Of a stretch of DNA of 20,456 nt, positions 16,147-20,456 are shown piece by piece. Location: positions 1 through 20,456 of the forward strand of contig CAKOKF010000010.1 of assembly GCA_934090775.1 (NCBI GenBank). The letters are read 5' to 3'. Origin of the DNA: an uncultured Bacilli bacterium (GTDB lineage Bacteria > Bacillota_I > Bacilli_A > RF39 > UBA660). The notes below the pieces were generated by a model, which worked only from the letters and a program-made list of their open reading frames with translations, ran no database searches and was not told where the DNA came from. Position numbers and translations under genes: made by a program. Positions within the stretch are counted from its first letter, which is position 1; each line of letters starts with the position of its first letter.

Positions 16147-17160
16147 ATGAAAAAAATAGCAATTAATGGTTTTGGGAGAATTGGTCGTTTAGCATTTAGA
16201 GAAATGATTACAAGTAAAGATTTAGATGTAGTTGCAATTAATGATTTAGCAAGTGCTGAGGAGTTGGCTTATTTATTGAAATATGACACTAATCATCGTA
16301 GTTTCCATGAAAATGAGATTGGTTATGATGGTGATTGTTTAGTAATAGCAGGCGTTAAAAAAATAAAAGTATACAGTGAAAAGGATCCAGTTAATTTACC
16401 TTGGCAAGAGTTAGGAATTGATGCGGTTTTAGAATGCAGCGGTCATTTTACTAAGTATGAGGATGCTTATAAACATATTGAAGCTGGTGCTAAAAAAGTT
16501 ATTATTTCGGCTCCTGGTAAAGGTGATATGAAAACAATTGTTTATAATGTTAATCAAAAAACGCTAGATGGTAGTGAGAAAATAATTTCGGCTGCTTCTT
16601 GTACGACTAACTGTATGGCTCCTGTTGTTGATGTTATTGAAAAAAATATTGGCATTGTCGGTGGCGCAATGAGCACGGTACACGCCTATACGAATGATCA
16701 AGCTACTTTGGATATTACGCACAGCAAAGGCATTTTTGCTCGTCGTGGAAGAGCTTGTGCGCAAAATATTGTACCAGCTTCTACAGGTGCTGCTAGTGCA
16801 ATTGGCAAAGTTATACCTTCTTTAGATGGTAAAATTGTAGGAAAAGCTTTCCGCGTTCCGGTTGCTGATGGTTCGATGATAGATTTAACTTTAGAACTTG
16901 CCAAACCAATAACTAAGGAAGAATTAAATAATTTATTTATTATGAATCAGAATGAAACATTAAAAGTTACTAATGATCCAATCGTATCTAGTGATTGCAT
17001 AGGTAAAAAGTGTGGGGCAGTTGTCGATTTACTTTCTACTGATGTCATTAATTTTGCCAATACTTGCTTGTGTAAGGTAGTAGCATGGTATGATAACGAA
17101 ATTGGCTATACACATCAAATGATTATGACTTTACGTTATTTATTAAGCTTAAATAATTAA
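16147..17160 (+). CDS. gapA: Glyceraldehyde-3-phosphate dehydrogenase, NAD-type
   Basis: Cytoplasmic tetrameric enzyme oxidising glyceraldehyde 3-phosphate to 1,3-bisphosphoglycerate in glycolysis. The 337 residues match the family. The Rossmann motif INGFGRIGRL is at 6-15 and D33 points to NAD rather than NADP. The catalytic C152 lies in SCTTNC (151-156) and H179 in TVHAYTNDQ. The C-terminal VAWYDNEIGYTHQM is standard. The segment after about residue 280 is unusual: it has CIGKKCGAVVD and NTCLCKVV, adding four Cys where most GAPDHs have none. AAAGGG lies 9 bases before the ATG. It is followed by a terminator and by pgk, the enzyme for the next step. Confidence 0.97.
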   Translation: MKKIAINGFGRIGRLAFREMITSKDLDVVAINDLASAEELAYLLKYDTNHRSFHENEIGYDGDCLVIAGVKKIKVYSEKDPVNLPWQELGIDAVLECSGHFTKYEDAYKHIEAGAKKVIISAPGKGDMKTIVYNVNQKTLDGSEKIISAASCTTNCMAPVVDVIEKNIGIVGGAMSTVHAYTNDQATLDITHSKGIFARRGRACAQNIVPASTGAASAIGKVIPSLDGKIVGKAFRVPVADGSMIDLTLELAKPITKEELNNLFIMNQNETLKVTNDPIVSSDCIGKKCGAVVDLLSTDVINFANTCLCKVVAWYDNEIGYTHQMIMTLRYLLSLNN

Positions 17161-17244
17161 TATTTATAAATAGATATAGATAATAATTATTAAAAAGAAA
17201 ATAACCCAGTAGAGTAAGATAAAAAGGCAAATAAAATTAATTAG

Positions 17245-17274
17245 AATACTAGTTTTAAAAGATTAGTATTTTTT
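17245..17274 (+). terminator. Terminator after gapA
   Basis: Seven-bp stem AATACTA (17245-17251) / TAGTATT (17264-17270), extendable by weaker pairs, followed by TTTTTT (17269-17274). It is of moderate strength. Confidence 0.6.
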
Positions 17275-17288
17275 GGTTTTAAGTTATT

Positions 17289-17310
17289 ACAGTTTTTTTA
17301 CAGTTTTTTT
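17289..17310 (+). repeat. Two tandem copies of an 11-bp unit before the pgk promoter
   Basis: ACAGTTTTTTT occurs twice without a gap (17289-17299 and 17300-17310), in the -35 region of the extended -10 promoter at 17321. The period is close to one helical turn. Confidence 0.7.
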
Positions 17311-17320
17311 AGAATAAATT

Positions 17321-17329
17321 TGGTATAAT
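17321..17329 (+). promoter_or_regulatory. Extended -10 promoter upstream of pgk
   Basis: TGGTATAAT (TGn plus a perfect TATAAT). It would give a pgk leader of about 225 nt. Confidence 0.5.
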
Positions 17330-17356
17330 AAAAAAGTAATGAATAATAAAAATGTG

Positions 17357-17386
17357 TTGACATTAGAAAAAAATACTCAATATTAA
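17357..17386 (+). promoter_or_regulatory. Second candidate pgk promoter with consensus -35
   Basis: Perfect TTGACA (17357-17362), 18-base spacer, TATTAA (17381-17386, 4 of 6). The pgk leader from here would be about 170 nt and contains GGTTTAAAAAG at 17493. The rest of the gap (17390-17545) holds nothing else recognisable. Confidence 0.4.
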
Positions 17387-17562
17387 AAAATATATTTTAT
17401 GAAAATTACAATTGAAAAATTAATAAGATGATTTTCTAATATTTAGGATGTTAAATCTAGTATAAAAATTAGAATTTAAATTAAATAGGCTTGGTTTAAA
17501 AAGCAAACAAGGAAAATTGGTAGAAATTATAAAAAAGCTATCTAAATGGAAGGAAGTAGTAT

Positions 17563-18762
17563 ATGAAGTGTTTATTACAAGAAACTGATGTTTTAAATAA
17601 AAGGGTTATCGTTAGATGTGATTTTAACGTACCTGTAAAAAACGGGAGGATATTGGATGACACTAAGATAAAGGCATCTTTAGAAACAATTAATTATTTA
17701 ATAGATAAGAATTGTAAAATAATATTACTTTCCCATTTTGGCAAAGTAAAGACAGAAGAAGATAAGAAAAAATATAGCTTACGTATAGTAGCTGAAAGAT
17801 TAAATGAATTGGTTACTAGTAATGTCATTTTTTCACCGGAAACTAGAAGTAGTTTATTAGAGATTAAAGCTATGGAGTTGCACCCTAAAGAAATCTTATT
17901 AGTAGAAAATACGCGTTTTGAAGATGTTCCTAATGGTTTTGAAAGCAATAATGATCCTCAATTGGCAGCTTATTTTGCTTCGCTTGCGGATGTCTTTGTT
18001 TTAGATGCCTTTGCTAGTTGTCATCGTTTACACGCATCGACCAGCGGGATTGCCAAGTTTATTCCAAGTTGTCTAGGTTTTTGCGTCCAAAAAGAAATAG
18101 AAATGCTTAATAAGTATGTGCTAAATCCTGAGATGCCTTTTACAATTGTTATGGGGGGTGCTAAGATTGATGATAAGTTACCTTTAATTGAAAAATTATT
18201 ACCTAAATGTAGTCATATGTTATTAACCGGTGGCCTTGCTAATAGTTGTCTTAAATCTTTAGGACTTAATATCGGCAATTCTCTTGCTAGTGATAACATG
18301 GAAACATTAGCGAAAGTTAAAGAAATTTTAAGAGAATATAATAAAAAAATAATTTTACCATTTGATGCAATCGTTGGAAAAAAATATGATGATAATTATG
18401 TGAGTGCTAAGGATATTAATAAATTAGATAGTGATGAGATTATTGGAGATATTGGTCCTAAGACTTTAAAAGTTTATAAGAAAATAATAGATGAATCTAA
18501 AACTATTTTTGTGAATGGTACAGCAGGAATTTATGAAGAGTCTAAATTTAGTAATGGAACATTAGAACTTTTAAATTTAATTACATCTAGTATGGCAACC
18601 ACTATAGCTGGTGGTGGTGATTGTATAGGGGCAATTGATAGGTTTAATATGGCTAATAAATTTACTTATATTTCAACTGGAGGTGGCGCGACTTTAGAAT
18701 ATATTATTAATGAGAACTTACCAGCAATTAATGCTATTAGTGATAAAGAGGAAGTTTTATAA
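17563..18762 (+). CDS. pgk: Phosphoglycerate kinase, divergent
   Basis: Transfers phosphate from 1,3-bisphosphoglycerate to ADP, giving ATP in glycolysis. The 399 residues match the family. Substrate-binding VRCDFNVP (17-24) and HRLHAST (154-160), the catalytic Lys in GGAKIDDK (198-205), GGGD (350-353) and STGGGATLEY (371-380) are all present, so it should be active. It departs from usual PGKs at normally near-invariant places: SHFGKVK for SHLGRPK, DAFASCH for DAFGTAH, TGGLANS for GGGMAYT, and NGTAGIYE (318-325) for NGPMGVFE near the nucleotide. AAGGA lies 8 bases before the ATG. In Bacillus pgk is followed by tpiA and gpmI; here spo0A comes next and tpiA is absent. Confidence 0.95.
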   Translation: MKCLLQETDVLNKRVIVRCDFNVPVKNGRILDDTKIKASLETINYLIDKNCKIILLSHFGKVKTEEDKKKYSLRIVAERLNELVTSNVIFSPETRSSLLEIKAMELHPKEILLVENTRFEDVPNGFESNNDPQLAAYFASLADVFVLDAFASCHRLHASTSGIAKFIPSCLGFCVQKEIEMLNKYVLNPEMPFTIVMGGAKIDDKLPLIEKLLPKCSHMLLTGGLANSCLKSLGLNIGNSLASDNMETLAKVKEILREYNKKIILPFDAIVGKKYDDNYVSAKDINKLDSDEIIGDIGPKTLKVYKKIIDESKTIFVNGTAGIYEESKFSNGTLELLNLITSSMATTIAGGGDCIGAIDRFNMANKFTYISTGGGATLEYIINENLPAINAISDKEEVL

Positions 18763-18764
18763 TT

Positions 18765-18802
18765 AAATAAATTGGATAAAGGATAGGTAAAATTTATTTT
18801 TT
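18765..18802 (+). terminator. Weak AT-only terminator after pgk
   Basis: Perfect 9-bp stem AAATAAATT (18765-18773) / AATTTATTT (18791-18799) ending in six T. It lies 10 bases before the 0A boxes and would isolate spo0A from pgk transcription. Confidence 0.5.
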
Positions 18803-18811
18803 ATTACTTTT

Positions 18812-18821
18812 GTTCGACAAA
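18812..18821 (-). promoter_or_regulatory. 0A box (Spo0A operator), complement strand
   Basis: The complement reads TTTGTCGAAC, containing the full TGTCGAA core of the Spo0A box. Confidence 0.7.
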
Positions 18822-18822
18822 T

Positions 18823-18832
18823 GTTGTCAAAA
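18823..18832 (+). promoter_or_regulatory. Second 0A box, forward strand
   Basis: GTTGTCAAAA matches TTTGTCRAAA at 9 of 10 positions. It lies one base from the reverse box and 7 bases before the -35, a position suited to activation. Confidence 0.6.
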
Positions 18833-18839
18833 TATAGTG

Positions 18840-18868
18840 TGGAAATTTGTAGATAAAATATTTATAAT
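18840..18868 (+). promoter_or_regulatory. spo0A promoter, sigma-A-like
   Basis: TGGAAA (18840-18845), 17-base spacer, TATAAT (18863-18868). The start point would be near 18875, leaving a short leader with AGGGAG before the ATG. No clear sigma-H promoter was found. Confidence 0.5.
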
Positions 18869-18901
18869 GAAGATATGTAGTACGAAAAAAAGGGAGAAAA
18901 T

Positions 18902-19672
18902 ATGATAAATATACTTATGATAGATGAAGTATCTAGTATTAAGGGTTTTTCTGAATTTTTAAATTCTAAGAGTAGTACACAGGTTAATATAAAATACAAA
19001 TGTAGTGATGGTTTGGAAGGAATAGAAGTAATAAAAAATCATCTTGATGAGATTGATTGTATCGTTTTGTCTTTAGTTTTACCTTCTTTAGATGGAGTTG
19101 GTATTTTAAAATATTTAAAGAGGGAACATATAAATAAGAGAGTAATTTTATATACTTATAATACTAATTTAGATTTATTAAAGTTATTAGGTGAATATAA
19201 TATCTTGTTTGTTCTTTATAAGGGAATGGATTTAAATCTATTAGAAGATAGAATTGTTGATGTTGGTACTTTAAAGAAAAAAGATACGGCTGAAGAAAAA
19301 CGACCTATGCAAGAAATGACCAAAGAAATTTCTAGATTACTTCATGATTTAGGAATGCCTAGTCATATCAAAGGATATCAGTATATAAGGGATTCAATAG
19401 AACTTATGTATAATAATCCTAATGTTTTAGGGGGAATAACAAAAGAAGTATATCCGTTTATTGCTGATAAATATAATACAACCCCATCGAGAGTAGAAAG
19501 AGCGATCAGACATGCCATCGAGGTTAGTTGGACCAGGGGTGATTATGATTTGATGGAAGAAATATTTGGACACTCAGTAGATTTTGATAGAGCCAAACCA
19601 ACTAATTCCGAATTTTTAGCTACTATTGCTGATAAATTAAGTATTGAATCTAAAAGCAATAATAATATTTAA
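18902..19672 (+). CDS. spo0A: Spo0A sporulation master regulator with a non-canonical receiver (Asp to Ser)
   Basis: Response regulator that starts sporulation by binding 0A boxes. The 256 residues match the family. The C-terminal domain (about 140-256) is nearly textbook: HIKGYQYIRDSIE, YNTTPSRVERAIRHAIEV and AKPTNSEFLATIADKL. The receiver (1-120) is divergent. It keeps an acidic pair (D8-E9), the Thr switch (T85) and the Lys (K107). However, the phospho-acceptor position is S57, in IVLSLVLPSLDG where Bacillus has LVLDIIMPHLDG; the codon is TCT at 19070-19072. The usual Pro after the Lys is Gly. No nearby acidic residue aligns as a replacement. The gene lies between pgk and gpmI with its own promoter, two 0A boxes and a terminator. 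DNA binding looks intact; phospho-control probably is not. Confidence 0.96.
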   Translation: MINILMIDEVSSIKGFSEFLNSKSSTQVNIKYKCSDGLEGIEVIKNHLDEIDCIVLSLVLPSLDGVGILKYLKREHINKRVILYTYNTNLDLLKLLGEYNILFVLYKGMDLNLLEDRIVDVGTLKKKDTAEEKRPMQEMTKEISRLLHDLGMPSHIKGYQYIRDSIELMYNNPNVLGGITKEVYPFIADKYNTTPSRVERAIRHAIEVSWTRGDYDLMEEIFGHSVDFDRAKPTNSEFLATIADKLSIESKSNNNI

Positions 19673-19678
19673 AAATAT

Positions 19679-19718
19679 AGCTATCACGTTTAAAAAGATA
19701 AAAGGTGGTAGTTTTTTT
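19679..19718 (+). terminator. Terminator after spo0A
   Basis: Nine-pair stem AGCTATCAC (19679-19687) / GTGGTAGTT (19705-19713) with two G-U pairs, then seven T (19712-19718). Confidence 0.75.
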
Positions 19719-19757
19719 ATTGGAAAGTATAAAGATATAGTTACCATTTTTTACTTA

Positions 19758-19785
19758 TTGAAAAGAAAATTTACTATGTTAAAAT
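19758..19785 (+). promoter_or_regulatory. gpmI promoter
   Basis: TTGAAA (19758-19763), 16-base spacer, TAAAAT (19780-19785), with TGT just before the -10 (extended). The predicted start is near 19792, giving a leader of about 190 nt. Confidence 0.6.
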
Positions 19786-19791
19786 GAGATA

Positions 19792-19980
19792 CTTTTCAGG
19801 GAGTGGCGGGTAGGGTAAAAAATATAAATCCTAGAAAGAATAGAAAATAATTTTAGAATATAACTTGAAAATAAGAGCCTATTTGTGATAATATTTGATT
19901 GCTAATATAAGAAAAGAAATTGAGCTTAAAAGGTTTAAAAAACATCTTTTGGTATCAATATTTATTAGGAGTGATTTTTA
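19792..19980 (+). other. Long 5' leader of gpmI with a G-rich tract
   Basis: No ORF of note. A 17-base tract with 12 G (19799-19815) sits just after the predicted transcription start, in otherwise very AT-rich DNA. GGTTTAAAAA recurs at 19932-19941, as in the gapA and pgk leaders. A good AGGAGTG precedes the start codon. Confidence 0.45.
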
Positions 19981-20456
19981 ATGAAAAAAGTATTAACAAT
20001 AATTTTAGATGGTTTTGGACTTCGCAATGCGGTTCATGGTAATGCAGTTAAACTAGCTAAAATGCCTAATTTTAAAAAGTTGTGGAACGAGTATCCTCAT
20101 AGTCAATTACTAGCTAGTGAAAGAGCGGTTGGTTTAGAAAAAGGTCAAATGGGAAATAGTGAAGTAGGTCATACTACCATTGGGGCTGGTCGTTTAATTA
20201 AACAAAATTTTATGGAAATAACGGATTGGTTTAATAAAAAAGAAATCTTAAAAAATGAGAATTTCTTGAAGATGGTTGCGTACGCAAAGGAAAATGATAA
20301 ACCTATTCATATGTTAGGATTGCTATCGGACGGTGGTATTCATTCACATATCAAATTTAATATGTGGATGCTTGATTATTTACATCAAATGGGTATTGAA
20401 AAAGTTTATGTACATGCTATTACCGATGGTCGTGATACAGGAACGATGACTAGTGG
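19981..20456 (+). CDS. gpmI: 2,3-bisphosphoglycerate-independent phosphoglycerate mutase, 3' end cut by window
   Basis: Manganese-dependent alkaline-phosphatase-fold enzyme interconverting 3- and 2-phosphoglycerate in glycolysis; in spore formers it also bears on use of the stored 3-phosphoglycerate. About 158 of some 505 residues are visible and open to the window edge. The N-terminal metal motif is TIILDGFG. The phosphoserine loop is KGQMGNSEVGH, with the nucleophilic Ser in GNSEVGH, followed by TTIGAGRLIKQ. LLSDGGIHSH and ITDGRDTGTMTSG are the next family motifs; most members have FLDGRDTPP here. ATG 19981 has AGGAGTG upstream. Its own promoter and the spo0A terminator make it a separate transcription unit from pgk. 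Confidence 0.95.
   Translation, partial: MKKVLTIILDGFGLRNAVHGNAVKLAKMPNFKKLWNEYPHSQLLASERAVGLEKGQMGNSEVGHTTIGAGRLIKQNFMEITDWFNKKEILKNENFLKMVAYAKENDKPIHMLGLLSDGGIHSHIKFNMWMLDYLHQMGIEKVYVHAITDGRDTGTMTS

Noticed and set aside
16564..16904. Two minus-strand ORFs inside gapA
   Set aside because: They overlap strongly conserved GAPDH codons, including the active site, and show no family signature.

Overview
The window is about 20 kb of very AT-rich, densely coded DNA from a low-GC Gram-positive bacterium. Genes are mostly on the + strand, Shine-Dalgarno sites are purine-rich, and TGA and TAA both act as stops, so the standard bacterial code applies. The gene set (replicative helicase, WalJ, RlmH, FtsEX, WhiA, GerQ, Spo0A) points to Bacillota, class Bacilli or a close relative, from an endospore-forming lineage. 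An uncultured, reduced-genome gut group of the RF39 type would fit, but this placement is inference only. No tRNA, rRNA, CRISPR array, insertion sequence or prophage was seen.

Layout. (1) 1-3955: a helicase-to-RlmH run resembling the origin-proximal dnaC...walJ...rlmH region of Bacilli: dnaB (5' truncated), a secreted LysM-G5-M23 endopeptidase, walJ and rlmH, nearly without gaps, closed by a strong terminator. (2) 4083-6311: ung converging on lemA, then a small metallo-beta-lactamase hydrolase converging on spore coat gene gerQ through a shared bidirectional terminator. (3) 6384-8370: a YitT-family membrane protein and a class A beta-lactamase-like serine hydrolase broken by one in-frame TAA just after its SxxK motif. 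(4) 8430-11233: ftsE, ftsX and a coiled-coil M23 endopeptidase, a probable FtsEX-controlled cell-wall hydrolase module. (5) 11586-15757: whiA, a membrane-anchored protein of unknown function, and a TGS/SAD-like nucleoside kinase. (6) 16147-20456: a glycolytic block, gapA, pgk and gpmI (3' truncated), with spo0A between pgk and gpmI.

Most notable points. The Spo0A DNA-binding domain is very well conserved, but the receiver has Ser57 where the phospho-accepting Asp should be, and the usual Lys-Pro is Lys-Gly. Its own promoter carries two oppositely oriented, near-consensus 0A boxes. This suggests a Spo0A that feeds back on its own gene but may not be controlled by Asp phosphorylation. The three glycolytic genes share a GGTTTAAAAA element in their leaders, and the gpmI leader has a G-rich tract that stands out in this AT-rich context. 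The serine hydrolase is a clean single-codon nonsense pseudogene, or a sequence error.
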